A DNA stretch of 64,000 nt from Desulfomicrobium sp. UBA5193 (GCA_002412965.1 DHWB01000004.1:545605-609604), one strand, 5' to 3'. Numbered from the stretch's first letter, positions 43,983 to 54,213 are shown. The notes: a model not told the origin generated them from the letters alone. Numbers and translations are program-made.

Positions 43983-45944
43983 ATGAAGGACGTCGAAATC
44001 ATCACCACCTGCACCCGGGATTGCGCCAACACCTGCGGTCTCGTGGCCACGGTCCGGGACGGCAGACTGGTCAAGCTCGCCGGCGATCCCGGTCATCCCC
44101 TGACCAGGGGCGTGGCCTGCGTCAAGGCCGCCCGGTACATCAGGCGCGTGTACAATCCGGAACGCGTCACCACGCCGCTCATCCGCGCGCATCGTGGGGA
44201 TTCTTGGCGCAGGGCGTCCTGGGACGAGGTCCTCAATACCGTTGCGTCCCGCATGAAATCCATCGCCGCCGAATCCGGCTCCGAAGCCATCCTGTATTAC
44301 CAGGGAAACGGCGAGCGTACGGCCCTGAAGCTGCTCAACCGGTATTTTTTCAATCTGTTCGGCGGTGTGACCACGCCTGTCGGATCGCTCTGCGGCGGCA
44401 CGGGGCAGGGGGCCCAGAATCTCGACTTCGGAGAGCGGGTGTCTCATGATCCGCTGGATCATCACAACAGCCGGACCATGATTCTGTGGGGCCGCAACCC
44501 AGCCTCGACCAACATCAGCCTGGTGCCCATCATTCGCGCCATCCGCAAGCGCGGCGGCGTGGCCGTGCTGATTGATCCGGCTCCCAGCAAGTCCGTGGCC
44601 CTGGTTGACCGCCACATCGCCATCCGCCCCGGCACCGACGCCTATCTGGCCATGGGCCTGGCCAAACTCGTGCTCAGGGCCGGCGCAGAGGACCGGACGT
44701 TCATGACATTCCACGCCGAGGGCGCGGCGGAGTACCTGCGCATCCTGGAAGGCTTCACCCTGGAGGAATTGAGCGCGAGATGCGACGTGTCCTTGGAGGA
44801 TATGCATTTTTTGGCCGGGATGCTCATCCAGGGCAAACCTACCTCCATGCTGCTTGGGTGGGGCATGCATCGTCACGAGGAGGCCCATTTCTCCATTCGG
44901 GCCATCGACGCCCTGGGGGCGCTCAGCGGCAACATCGGCGTGCCGGGAGGCGGGGTCAGTCAAGGTTTCGAGGAATACGGCCCTTACGACCAGAGCTTCT
45001 GGGGGGATGGTTTGAACCCGCCGCGCCGAACACTGCTTTTGCCGCGCATCGGGGAAGAGATTCTGAACGCCCGGGATCCGGAGATCCGCATGATCTTCGT
45101 CACGGCCGCCAACCCTGTCTGCATGGCGCCCAACACGGCCAAAACGGTCGCCGCGTTCCGCAAGCCCGAATTCGTGGTCTATTCCGGACATTTCATGGAT
45201 GACACGGCCGATCTGGCCCACGTTTTTCTGCCGGCGACCACATTTCTCGAAGAAGAGGACGTCATGGCCAGCTACGGGCACAACTATGTCGGGCCGGTCA
45301 ATCCGGCGATTCCACCCGTGGGCCAATGCCGCAGCGAATTTCGGATGTTCCACGACCTCGCGGGAAGGTTCCCCTTTGCCCGGCAATTCCAGCGCGATGA
45401 GCGGGAATGGCTGCGTGATCTTTGCGCGCCCATCAGGGAGCAGGGCTGCGAACTGGAAACCCTGCGCAGCGGAGCTTTCCGCCTGGATGCGCCCATGGTT
45501 CCTTACGCCGACAAGCGCTTTGGCACCCCGTCGGGTAAATTCCGGTTCATGACCGAGTTCTCCCCGCGTGGCCTCGGCGTCAATGACCCGGACTATCCGT
45601 ATCGTCTGCTGACGATCGCGCCCCATGGCTTCATCTGTTCGGAGCGGACCATGGCGGACCACGAGCCCTTGCCCGTGGTCATTTTGGCGACGACGGAAGC
45701 GGAGCGCATGGGGATGCGGGAGGGGGCGCTCGTCCGGGTCGAAAGTCCAACGGGGGCCATCCGGGCCCGGTTGAAAGTAAGGGACGGACAGCGGACGGAT
45801 ATCCTGGTCGCGGAGCGGGGTGGGTGGGCCAAGGCCGGACACGCTCTGAATCGGTTGACCAAGGACATGGCCAGCGTGATTGGGCTGGGCACGCCCTATT
45901 ACGAAACCAGCGTGCGAGTGCTCTCTTTCATGAAGTTTTTATGA
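43983..45944 (+). CDS. Cytoplasmic molybdopterin oxidoreductase
   Basis: This is a 653-residue member of the DMSO-reductase/formate dehydrogenase superfamily. The N-terminal [4Fe-4S] site is Cys10-x3-Cys14-x3-Cys18-x27-Cys46. A candidate molybdenum-ligand cysteine is Cys137 in VGSLCGGTGQG. Cofactor-binding regions such as ILWGRNPASTNIS and the C-terminal molydopterin-binding domain (from about 540) are present. There is no Tat signal, so it is cytoplasmic, and no small Fe-S or membrane subunit is adjacent. The start may be ATG 43968 or 43983. The substrate is unknown. Its 3' end overlaps the convergent phosphatase gene by 17 bases. Confidence 0.88.
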   Translation: MKDVEIITTCTRDCANTCGLVATVRDGRLVKLAGDPGHPLTRGVACVKAARYIRRVYNPERVTTPLIRAHRGDSWRRASWDEVLNTVASRMKSIAAESGSEAILYYQGNGERTALKLLNRYFFNLFGGVTTPVGSLCGGTGQGAQNLDFGERVSHDPLDHHNSRTMILWGRNPASTNISLVPIIRAIRKRGGVAVLIDPAPSKSVALVDRHIAIRPGTDAYLAMGLAKLVLRAGAEDRTFMTFHAEGAAEYLRILEGFTLEELSARCDVSLEDMHFLAGMLIQGKPTSMLLGWGMHRHEEAHFSIRAIDALGALSGNIGVPGGGVSQGFEEYGPYDQSFWGDGLNPPRRTLLLPRIGEEILNARDPEIRMIFVTAANPVCMAPNTAKTVAAFRKPEFVVYSGHFMDDTADLAHVFLPATTFLEEEDVMASYGHNYVGPVNPAIPPVGQCRSEFRMFHDLAGRFPFARQFQRDEREWLRDLCAPIREQGCELETLRSGAFRLDAPMVPYADKRFGTPSGKFRFMTEFSPRGLGVNDPDYPYRLLTIAPHGFICSERTMADHEPLPVVILATTEAERMGMREGALVRVESPTGAIRARLKVRDGQRTDILVAERGGWAKAGHALNRLTKDMASVIGLGTPYYETSVRVLSFMKFL

Positions 45945-48027
45945 CCGCTATCGTCAAATCGTCGATTTGACTTGCCGTGCGACGGAACTCGGTGAGCGTG
46001 TCCACCACGGCGCGGATGATGGCCGCCGATGATTCGTTCTTGTGGGTACGAATGACGTCTTTGAGTCTTTCCTTGCCGAACATCTCTCCCTTTGGCGAGA
46101 GCATTTCCCATATCCCGTCCGTGCCGATGACAATTATCCGGCCTGAAGACAGATCGGACCTTTCACCCAGTTCAAACCTGGTATTATGAATCACGCCCAA
46201 AGGGAGCCCCTCCCCGGAAAGCTCTTCGAAGCGGTCTTCTGACGGATCGTAAACAAACGCCGGGTCATGTCCGGCCCTTACCCATCGGATAGTCCTGCTT
46301 TCCGTCAGTTCGAGAAGGAAGAGGGTCATGAATCTTCCTGTTTGATCCACGTCCTGGGCGACAAGCTCGTTCGTACGTTTCACGACATCATCCAGTCGTC
46401 CGCCTGCGGTTGCCTGACAGCGGATATACGCCCTCGCCGAACACATCATCAGCGCTGCCGGGATGCCGTGACCACTGACATCTCCCACCGCGACGACAAG
46501 ACTTTCGCCTTCAGCGGTTTGGCGCGGGATGAAACCATAATAGTCTCCGCCGGTTTCGTGGTAATATTCGCTGATGGCCGCTATGTCGGCACCGTGGAAT
46601 TTCGGATTGTGGGTTGGCAGGAGGTTTTGCTGGACCTGTTGCGCCACTTCAAGCGCATTCTTGAGATTCACCCGCTCTTTGAGCTTTGGTATCATTTGGT
46701 TGAAAGCCAAACCCAATTGGCTGATCTCGTCCTTTCCGTGTACACTCACCCGCGCAGTGAAGTTGCCTTTGGCGATCTCCCCCACGGCGGTCACAAGTTC
46801 AAAAATGTTGCGGGTTATCAGCTTCGAAAGCAGGAAGGCCAGCATCAAAACCATGATGGCAACGCCCACTGCGGTATAACCCATCTTCCGATTGTGAAAG
46901 TCGATCTGCGTAAGAATGAATTCCTTTGTGGATTGGGCTTCCTTAACGATGTCGGTCTTCGGGACGAGAGTCATGAGTGATACGCCTCCCCGATCGATGG
47001 GAGCGTAAGCCCACAAAGTATCTATTCCCTCGTAGGTTATTTCCGTTACGCCCGATGTCGATGACTGTAATGAATTCATTATGGCGTTATATTGTTCCGT
47101 ATGATCGGGCGTGAGCCATGTGTTTTTTGCAGGAAAAACCCAATGGTCATGGATCGATTCCTTATCCTGCTCTTGAGCAATAACTCTTAAACGATTCACT
47201 TTTGTTACTGGATCAGCTTCAGGATTGACGATGAGTGAAATCGCATTGCCAGAGAACATGGTCGCATATTGGTTCTTATGCAGCAAAGCACTCACTGGTA
47301 CAACAATTGTGATCTCGCCCTGGATCGCCCCTTTTTCGTCTTTGATTGGAGTTGAGACGTTGAAGACAAGCCTGCGAGTCCGCTTGTCCATTTGTGGCAA
47401 TGACCACGTAAGCTCATTGGCGTAGCGTGAATTGATTTCATCATTGAACAGATGACGCATGTGCATCGGCAAACTGGATTTTGGATATGATATTTCATAT
47501 TCTCCAGAAAATTTAACTTCTATCCAGAGCACGAGTTCTGGATATTTAAATTTTACATGCCGAAAGAGTTGTAACAGTTTTCCATTGAATGCAGGAGCTA
47601 TTTTTTCTGCTTCAGGATCATATCTTTTGTTCGTGTCAAAAAAATTGAAGTCGACTTCAAGATTCTGGAAACCATGCATGTGAAGAAGATAGTAGTCATT
47701 CTTTGCTTTAAAAACTTGCGCTGCGGGGGGCATGGAACGAGTATCGGTTATGGAGTGTTCATGCCCGTACAGGATTCCCTCAATTTTGGATGCGAGGAAC
47801 TGTGTATTGGCTTCCAGGAGTTGTTTTTCTCGTTGAAGGAGGCGGGCATGATCTTCGACAAGGCGTTTCAGGCCGCTGTTGGCCTTGCGGACAAGGTTGT
47901 TCGAGCTGCGCGCGACAAGTCCTTCACCCAGCTCCGTCAGGTCGTTTTGAATCCTGAAGCTCACGACGAGCAACGGTACAAGCGCGATAAAAAATAAGAG
48001 AACAAGCAGTTTGTAGCGAATACCCAT
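45928..48027 (-). CDS. Membrane-bound SpoIIE-type serine phosphatase with sensor and HAMP domains
   Basis: The 699-residue protein has an N-terminal membrane segment (6-24), a long periplasmic Cache-like sensor (about 30-395) and a second membrane segment (about 405-425). A HAMP domain (about 425-480) and a C-terminal PP2C/SpoIIE phosphatase domain follow, with GGDYYGF, VAVGDVSGHGIPAALMM and VIGTDGIWEM. Such proteins dephosphorylate STAS-type anti-anti-sigma factors. No STAS partner is adjacent; the nearest seen is at 16770. ATG 48027 follows GGAGG at 4 bases. It may link an external signal to a partner-switch pathway. Confidence 0.9.
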   Translation of the reverse strand: MGIRYKLLVLLFFIALVPLLVVSFRIQNDLTELGEGLVARSSNNLVRKANSGLKRLVEDHARLLQREKQLLEANTQFLASKIEGILYGHEHSITDTRSMPPAAQVFKAKNDYYLLHMHGFQNLEVDFNFFDTNKRYDPEAEKIAPAFNGKLLQLFRHVKFKYPELVLWIEVKFSGEYEISYPKSSLPMHMRHLFNDEINSRYANELTWSLPQMDKRTRRLVFNVSTPIKDEKGAIQGEITIVVPVSALLHKNQYATMFSGNAISLIVNPEADPVTKVNRLRVIAQEQDKESIHDHWVFPAKNTWLTPDHTEQYNAIMNSLQSSTSGVTEITYEGIDTLWAYAPIDRGGVSLMTLVPKTDIVKEAQSTKEFILTQIDFHNRKMGYTAVGVAIMVLMLAFLLSKLITRNIFELVTAVGEIAKGNFTARVSVHGKDEISQLGLAFNQMIPKLKERVNLKNALEVAQQVQQNLLPTHNPKFHGADIAAISEYYHETGGDYYGFIPRQTAEGESLVVAVGDVSGHGIPAALMMCSARAYIRCQATAGGRLDDVVKRTNELVAQDVDQTGRFMTLFLLELTESRTIRWVRAGHDPAFVYDPSEDRFEELSGEGLPLGVIHNTRFELGERSDLSSGRIIVIGTDGIWEMLSPKGEMFGKERLKDVIRTHKNESSAAIIRAVVDTLTEFRRTASQIDDLTIAVIKTS

Positions 48028-48814
48028 TGAACCTCCAAACTGAGGCCATGCGGTACAGATCTGTCGCGCAGGCCGGGGGAGCGGCAATAACCCAATACCG
48101 TACCCCGGTGATCACGGAGCGCCCGCAAGGCTACATTCAACCAAAATATCATCAGGCACAAGGCCCGCTTGCCCACCTTGACCTCTTTTCGCCAGCGATC
48201 GTGCGTTGAAGAAGTCCATGAACCTTGTCGAAACCCAGGCGCACTTTTGTAAGTTCTTGCTTTCCGTCCGCATGGAGGTCGAAAACATTTTAAACGAATT
48301 TTAGAAGGAGGAAAATGGCTTGCAGTCTTACGGCATGAACTGCGCCGGGAGAGTCTCGTGCCGGGGTTTCATAGGGCGTCGAGGTGTGGTCTTGCGACCA
48401 AGAGAACCGCTGCCGTATTTCGATGAGAAAATATGTATAAATTGTATGCAGTTCGGTGCCAATTTCAAGAGCATGGCGCTGGTCATGTCAGAAGAATTCA
48501 GGGTTTGATTATGTATATAATTATCGAATGAAATACTGCTTTCCACCCATTTTCACGTCTTTACTCGATTTTTAGCTGAATTATCCCCTCCGGTGTGCTA
48601 CAAAGACTACTTATAAAAGGTGGGTGGTTTTAAGCTTTTTTGTCTGTAGAAAATACGTTGTTCGCCCGATTTACGGTAAGCCAACATGTGTGCGGCATGC
48701 GCAAGGAGAAAATTACTGATTCTGGAAGAATGGAGATGCCTTTCATCGCATGATACGTGGGCGTATTTTCCTGTTTTATAATTCAAAGCATATCGAGAAT
48801 TGGAGGAGACAATA
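48028..48814. other. Long intergenic region without a confident gene
   Basis: The region contains one strong Shine-Dalgarno-like site (GAAGGAGGAAAA at 48304-48315) in front of both an 8-codon frame and a 62-codon frame starting with TTG 48320. The latter encodes two Cys pairs (KICINC and others). Neither is convincing as a conserved gene. The section near 48590-48800 is AT-richer and may hold the promoter of the zinc-ribbon gene. Confidence 0.4.
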
Positions 48815-49003
48815 ATGTCCCTGGTTCGCTGTTCTGCTTGCTGTAAGCGTATTTCCCATACAGTCGTTTTTTGCCCGGGATGCGGGAAGCCGAGGCCAAA
48901 GAGCGGATGGGCGAATCCGAAAAATGCATTATTGGACATTGTGATCGGGATTTTTGCGTTGATGATCCTGGCTAATTTGTACCTAACCATCCTCGCACCA
49001 TGA
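48815..49003 (+). CDS. Small zinc-ribbon membrane protein
   Basis: The 62-residue protein has an N-terminal zinc ribbon (CSACC near residue 6 and CPGCGKPRP near 20) and one C-terminal membrane helix (about 39-58). GGAGGAG precedes ATG 48815 by 6 bases, which decides the start. Small double-zinc-ribbon tail-anchored proteins of this kind are common but unassigned. It may be a membrane adaptor. Confidence 0.75.
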   Translation: MSLVRCSACCKRISHTVVFCPGCGKPRPKSGWANPKNALLDIVIGIFALMILANLYLTILAP

Positions 49004-49240
49004 CAAGGCCGTCTGTCAGTGGGCGCGATGTGTTGGCAGCGTGCTCAAGAGTTTGAATTTCTTCTTCGCCATTTCCTGCCGGTTTGCAGTCGCGGGGTCT
49101 CTCGTCTGCCGTTTGTGCTGAGATTTTGAAGAAGTCGCTTGTCCGAGGCTGTCGGGCAGATCGTGTCAGTGCCCGGCATCCTAACCGCAGCGGTCGCAGT
49201 CGAAAGAGAACAACATAACCTCTCAAGAGGTGGGGGAAAT

Positions 49241-50452
49241 ATGCGCATCCTTTTTGTACACATGAATTTTCCGGCCCAGTTCCGGAATTTGGCCGGATTT
49301 TTGGCGCGCGATTCTCGAAACGAGGTTGTTTTCGCCGCGATGAACGAGAATCCAGCATGGAACATACCCGGAGTGCGCAAGGCCGTGTTCGTTCCCGATG
49401 CCACGATATTTCCTGAAGGGCATGCGATAAACGCGAAATTTTGGGGAGCCTCCTCCAGAGCCGCCGGGGCTCTGCGGCTGGCCGTCGAGTTGCGGCGGCA
49501 AGGGTTCGTGCCCGATATCATCTGCGGGCACTCAGGCTGGGGTCCGACCATGTATCTGTGCGATGTCTTTCCCGAGGCGGCCTTTGTCGGCTACTTTGAG
49601 TGGTTTTACGATGCTGCGAGCGCGGACATGCTTTTTTCCGGAACCCCATTGTCACTTGCGTCACGGATGGAGGTGCGAAGCAATAATATACCCATTCTTA
49701 TGGATTTGGCTGGCTGTGCTCATGGAATTTGTCCGACGCGCTGGCAGCTGAACCAGTTTCCTCCGGAGTACCGATCAAAAATTTCCGTGATCCACGACGG
49801 AGTGGATACGGATTATTTTTCACCCGACCCAGAGGCCCGGATGGTTCTACCCGGTCTTGATCTCTCCGGTGCCACGGAAATCGTGACCTATGCCACTCGC
49901 GGAATGGAGCCTTACCGCGGATTTCCCCAGTTTCTCGAGGCTGCCGTGGAAGTGGTCAAGCAGCGGCCCGGATGCCATGTCGTCATCGGCGGTAATGACA
50001 GTTGTCATTATGGTCTTCCTCCCGAGCCGGGAAAGACGTGGAAGCAGGTCCTCATCGAGCGGCTGCAACCCGATCCGGAGCGCATCCATTTCGTGGGCTC
50101 CCTGCCTTACAGGCATTACCGGACACTGCTGCGGGCTTCTACGGTGCACGTCTATTTGACGCGTCCCTTTGTCCTCTCTTGGTCGTTCTTGGAGGCGCTG
50201 TCCTGTGGTTGCCTGATGGTGGCTTCCGACACCGAACCCGTGCGCGAAGTGGCAAGCGATGGGCACAACGCCCTGCTCACAGATATGCGTTCGCCCGCCG
50301 CCATCGCCGGGCGAATAATGGAAGCCCTGCAGAATCGCAGCCATCTGGACGAGGTGCGCAAGCAGGCCAGACAGACCGTGCTGGACCGCTATGATGTGCG
50401 CAAAGTCCTCCCCCTGCAGCTGGAAGTGTTGCGGTCCGTGACGAGGAAGTGA
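49241..50452 (+). CDS. GT4-family glycosyltransferase
   Basis: This 403-residue enzyme of the GT-B fold has an N-terminal start MRILFVHMNFPAQFRNLAGF typical of one GT4 subgroup. The ISVIHDGVDTDYFSPDP segment near 183 and the C-terminal nucleotide-sugar-binding region (RIHFVGSLPYRHY near 280, then LSWSFLEALSCGCLMVASDTEPV) follow, where the conserved Glu contacts the donor. AGAGGTGGGGGAA precedes ATG 49241. No polysaccharide cluster surrounds it, so the acceptor is unknown. Confidence 0.88.
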   Translation: MRILFVHMNFPAQFRNLAGFLARDSRNEVVFAAMNENPAWNIPGVRKAVFVPDATIFPEGHAINAKFWGASSRAAGALRLAVELRRQGFVPDIICGHSGWGPTMYLCDVFPEAAFVGYFEWFYDAASADMLFSGTPLSLASRMEVRSNNIPILMDLAGCAHGICPTRWQLNQFPPEYRSKISVIHDGVDTDYFSPDPEARMVLPGLDLSGATEIVTYATRGMEPYRGFPQFLEAAVEVVKQRPGCHVVIGGNDSCHYGLPPEPGKTWKQVLIERLQPDPERIHFVGSLPYRHYRTLLRASTVHVYLTRPFVLSWSFLEALSCGCLMVASDTEPVREVASDGHNALLTDMRSPAAIAGRIMEALQNRSHLDEVRKQARQTVLDRYDVRKVLPLQLEVLRSVTRK

Positions 50453-50570
50453 GTATGGATGTCGTCTGGGAGGCTTTTCGGATGAATTGATTTGGGGTCA
50501 TCTTGATCGGCCTTCAATCTGTGCATCAAAGAACGAGGATTCGAGTTCAAATGCAGGAATCAGGATCTTT

Positions 50571-53363
50571 ATGTCACGTCGGATGAACAAGAGTCCAGGA
50601 CGCTTCCGCTTGCCGCAAGCCGTGCTTGGCGTTCTTGTCCTCCTGTGCGTGTGCCTTTCGGCACCGTCGGTGGGGCGGGCCGCCGGGGTGTTGCAGCTTT
50701 CGGCCGGGCAAGAATCCTACAGTTTGGCCGGCTATGCCGACATCATGGAGGATCCTTCGGCCACGTTGACCATCGATCAGGTGGCCTCGGCGGATATGGC
50801 CTCCCGATTTTCTCCCCTCACAACCGACAGCAATAGTCTCGGGTTCAGCAATTCCTACTATTGGCTGCGTCTGAGCGTGGCCTCGGATCCGGCGGCACCG
50901 CAGATGCGTTGGTTTCTGGATCCCGGTTGGATCTATTACAGCCGGCTGGTATTCTTCGCTCCCGGCCCAAATGGTGACGATCAGTTCGTTGCCCACGATC
51001 GTGGCTTGTCTGCCCATGATTTGAAGAATCAGACCAGATATTTCCCACTCAATATCGGCACCACGGCCACCTATTACCTTCTGCTCGGCAGCGATCGCAT
51101 GTTGAACCTGGAGCCGGCAATCAGTTCCGAGGGGACTGTGATCATGCGCAACCTGCGCAAAGGCATCGAGTTCGGCGTTTTAGGCGGGATTGTGCTCGCC
51201 ATGTGCATCTACAATCTGATGGTGTTCATAAGTCTCAGGGATTACGCCTGTCTTTGGTATGTGGTTATCCACACCGCCGTGCTGGCTTTTTTTGTGTCCA
51301 AAGAGTGGACACCGCTCTTCATTGATCCCGATCAGGGTGTTTTTGCCATGGTGATCATCAATCTGGCCGGTATCGGCTGGTGCTTTTTCACCCGAAATTT
51401 TCTCGAGACGCCGCGGCGTGCCCCCGTGGGTAGCAAAATGCTCATGGTCCTGGCGGCTCTGCTGGCGGCGCTGAGCCTGCTGGGACCGTTCGTTTTGCCT
51501 CGGGTCGTCTTCTCGATTCTGGATCACGTGATGAACCTGAGCGCCATGGTGTGCGGATATTTCCTGAGCATCGTCCTGGCGCTGAAGGGTTTTCGGCCGG
51601 CCCGCCTGATCTGCGTCGTCTGGTCATGCACCGTGATTCTCTTCGTACTTTACAACCTGAGCAACTTCGGTCTGCTCAATCTGGGGCACATCAACATCTT
51701 CAATTTGGGAGTGGCCACCGAGGCCATGCTCATGTCTTTTTTTCTGGCGTATCGCATCAAGATGCTGCGCGAAGAGCGCACGTCGGCCGAGGCCTCGGCC
51801 GATGCGAAAAGCTCATTCCTGGCCACCATGAGCCATGAGATTCGCACGCCCATGACCGCGATCATGGGGTATGCCGGGTTGCTCCAAAATTTGGAACTTC
51901 CCGGCCAGGGACGGCGATACTTGAGAAATATGCAGACTGCGGCCAACCATCTACTCGGGATCATCAACGGCATCCTGGATTTGGCCAAGATCGAGGCCGG
52001 CAAACTTACTCTGGAGAGCAGGGAATTTTTATTGGAGCAGGTGGTTGAAGACGCGGCCCGCATCTCGGCGCCCAAGGCCGGCGAAAACTGCAATGAGCTG
52101 ATGTGCGTCATTTATCCGGGGCTTCCCGACATGCTGGTGGGCGACCCTTTGCGCGTGCAGCAGATACTCATGAATCTGGTCTCCAACGCCGTGAAGTTCA
52201 CCCGAGGCGGCGAGGTGCGCATCGAGGTGGCCTCGGCCGCCGTGGATGCGAAAATTCAGGCGCAGGAGACGGACACCGTGAAGTTGAGCATGACGGTGCG
52301 TGATACAGGCATTGGAATCACCCCGGAGCAGCAGAGGCGCATCTTCGAGGCGTTCTCCCAGGCCGACGTCTCCACGGCGCGGACATACGGCGGAACCGGG
52401 CTTGGCCTGAGCATCAGTCGCAGCCTGGCCCGCATGATGGACGGCGATCTGAGTCTGGTCAGCGCCCCTGGCCTCGGCTCGGCGTTCACGGCCACGATCA
52501 CGCTCGGCCGGGCGGCGAGCCAGCCCGGGGCGCGTTCCTTGCCGTCTGCCCTGGAGGTCAATCGCAAAGCGCTGGTCGTGGATGACAATGCTTCGGCTCG
52601 ACTTGTGCTGGTCAACTTCCTGCGGAGCGTTGGCCTGGACGCGGTGAGCGCGGCCTCAGGCCAGAGCGCCGCAGACTTGGTGCGCAGCGATCCCTGCCAA
52701 TTTTGCGCCGTGTTTGTGGACAATCAGATGCCTGATCCCGACGGCCCCATGACCTCGCTTCTGTTGCGCGATTTTGGGCTGCCCGCAAAGACGCCCATCA
52801 TCCTCCTGGATCTTATGGGTCGGCCGGAACCGGACGCCTGGACACTCGCCAAGCTCGGCGCCCAGACCACGCTGGCCAAGCCTGTGACTCGCGGTGCCTT
52901 GTTTGCGGCTTTAACCGAGGCTTTTGAGCCGGACAACGCCGAAGGTTGCCGGACTGCGGAGGCTTTGAGCCGTGAAATGGGGGCCTGCAGAGGAAAGCGG
53001 GTGCTGGTGGTTGACGACAACGATTTTAATCTGGACGTGCTTCAGACCATACTCTCCATGGCCGGAGTGGAGGTCGCGATCGCTTCTGACGGCCCTGGCG
53101 CACTGGACGCTCTGCTGCGCGGCCCGGATTTCGATGCGGTGTTCATGGACATGCAAATGCCGGGCATGGACGGCTGCGAGGCCACTCGGCGTATCCGTGA
53201 CAACCGGCTTTGGAGCGCTCTGCCCATTATCGCCATGACCGCTAACGCAATGAAAGGCGATCGGGAGAAATGCCTGGAGGCGGGCATGAACGACTATCTG
53301 ACCAAACCCATTGACGCCCCTGCCATGTTCAAGGTTCTGGCTCATTGGACCAAAGAGAAATGA
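50571..53363 (+). CDS. 7TM-DISM hybrid histidine kinase with two receivers (copy 1)
   Basis: The sensor has 930 residues: a signal peptide (about 15-38), a periplasmic 7TMR-DISMED2-like domain (40-190), seven membrane helices (about 200-400), HisKA (FLATMSHEIRTPMTAIMG near 425) and HATPase (GTGLGLSISRSLARMMDG). Two receivers follow: REC1 near 665-785 (FVDNQMPDPDG) and REC2 near 805-925 (FMDMQMPGMDG). No HPt is fused. The start is ATG 50571 with a weak upstream signal; ATG 50583 is possible. It is a diverged paralogue of the two kinases at 54651 and 57454. The DISM sensor class is thought to bind small carbohydrates or similar ligands. Confidence 0.9.
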   Translation: MSRRMNKSPGRFRLPQAVLGVLVLLCVCLSAPSVGRAAGVLQLSAGQESYSLAGYADIMEDPSATLTIDQVASADMASRFSPLTTDSNSLGFSNSYYWLRLSVASDPAAPQMRWFLDPGWIYYSRLVFFAPGPNGDDQFVAHDRGLSAHDLKNQTRYFPLNIGTTATYYLLLGSDRMLNLEPAISSEGTVIMRNLRKGIEFGVLGGIVLAMCIYNLMVFISLRDYACLWYVVIHTAVLAFFVSKEWTPLFIDPDQGVFAMVIINLAGIGWCFFTRNFLETPRRAPVGSKMLMVLAALLAALSLLGPFVLPRVVFSILDHVMNLSAMVCGYFLSIVLALKGFRPARLICVVWSCTVILFVLYNLSNFGLLNLGHINIFNLGVATEAMLMSFFLAYRIKMLREERTSAEASADAKSSFLATMSHEIRTPMTAIMGYAGLLQNLELPGQGRRYLRNMQTAANHLLGIINGILDLAKIEAGKLTLESREFLLEQVVEDAARISAPKAGENCNELMCVIYPGLPDMLVGDPLRVQQILMNLVSNAVKFTRGGEVRIEVASAAVDAKIQAQETDTVKLSMTVRDTGIGITPEQQRRIFEAFSQADVSTARTYGGTGLGLSISRSLARMMDGDLSLVSAPGLGSAFTATITLGRAASQPGARSLPSALEVNRKALVVDDNASARLVLVNFLRSVGLDAVSAASGQSAADLVRSDPCQFCAVFVDNQMPDPDGPMTSLLLRDFGLPAKTPIILLDLMGRPEPDAWTLAKLGAQTTLAKPVTRGALFAALTEAFEPDNAEGCRTAEALSREMGACRGKRVLVVDDNDFNLDVLQTILSMAGVEVAIASDGPGALDALLRGPDFDAVFMDMQMPGMDGCEATRRIRDNRLWSALPIIAMTANAMKGDREKCLEAGMNDYLTKPIDAPAMFKVLAHWTKEK

Positions 53364-53856
53364 TGGCATTTTCGGCATCAGTCAGCGGGACACATCTGGT
53401 TCAGGGATCAAACTCCGGAGTGTTTCCGGTTGAGGGATAACGGTTTGGCGACTTGCCAAATTGCCCGTCGCGGTTCGAGCACGGTGGGTGCCGTGCGCAA
53501 GCCCCGCCCTGTGTCCACCAGACGGGATATTGCGGTATGCCGGTCAGCCCCGACCTCTCTGGATTCTCAAAATAATTTTGTGTCGATTCAAGTTTGAATA
53601 ATTGCTATTTTTGTCTCTTTTTGTTATGAGTAATACATATATTATACGTCTTGTTTATAAATATCAATGACTATATGCATAGTTTTTCGCTTTATAATGT
53701 GTTGCTATTTTTTGCGCCATTTTTTTTCAAATTTTTTGATAGATTTTAAAATTTCAATTATAAATAATGGCGATGAAAATTAAATATTTTTACATAAAAT
53801 TTATTATCTGATGATAATTTCATATTATTTTTTATGATAATTTCATGGAGGATCGA
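53364..53856. other. Intergenic region, GC-rich then AT-rich
   Basis: Bases 53364-53570 are GC-rich with no recognised gene. Bases 53571-53856 are strongly AT-rich, as at 43171-43740 and 60590-60860, and lead into the AT-rich HPt gene. No terminator or palindrome of note was seen. Confidence 0.4.
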
Positions 53857-54213
53857 ATGATGAGTCAATCAAAAACACTTGATGTTGAAGAAGCTTTGCG
53901 GAGATTCAACGGCAACATGGCAATGTTTTCCAAATTGCTCAAACGGTTTGTTGAAATAAATTCCAATATTGAAGAAAAGACAGCGCAACTCGTGAGTTCC
54001 GGTAATTTTGAGGAGATTTTTATTTTTTTTCATTCAATCAAGGGGGGATTTGGAAATCTATCCGCAAAAAATCTGTATGAAAAAACCATAGTTCTTGAAA
54101 GTTTTGCGCGAAGCGGAGATTTGGACTCAATTAAAAACGAATTACCGTCCTTTTATGATCTCTACGATCAACTTAAAATTGCTGTTGCCGAACTTGAAAA
54201 ATCAAATCCGTGA
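53857..54213 (+). CDS. Stand-alone histidine phosphotransfer (HPt) protein
   Basis: The 118-residue single HPt domain carries phospho-His59 in FIFFHSIKGGFGNLSA. It would carry phosphate from hybrid kinases to a final response regulator. ATG 53857 follows GGAGGA at 5 bases; an ATG at 53845 lies before that RBS and was rejected. Codon use is much more AT-rich than in the neighbouring kinases, which suggests separate acquisition. It sits between three hybrid kinases that lack an HPt of their own. Confidence 0.88.
   Translation: MMSQSKTLDVEEALRRFNGNMAMFSKLLKRFVEINSNIEEKTAQLVSSGNFEEIFIFFHSIKGGFGNLSAKNLYEKTIVLESFARSGDLDSIKNELPSFYDLYDQLKIAVAELEKSNP

Noticed and set aside
48320..48508. 62-codon frame with TTG start and strong upstream SD
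   Set aside because: The SD is good, but the product has no recognised pattern and the start is weak. It is noted in the intergenic entry only.
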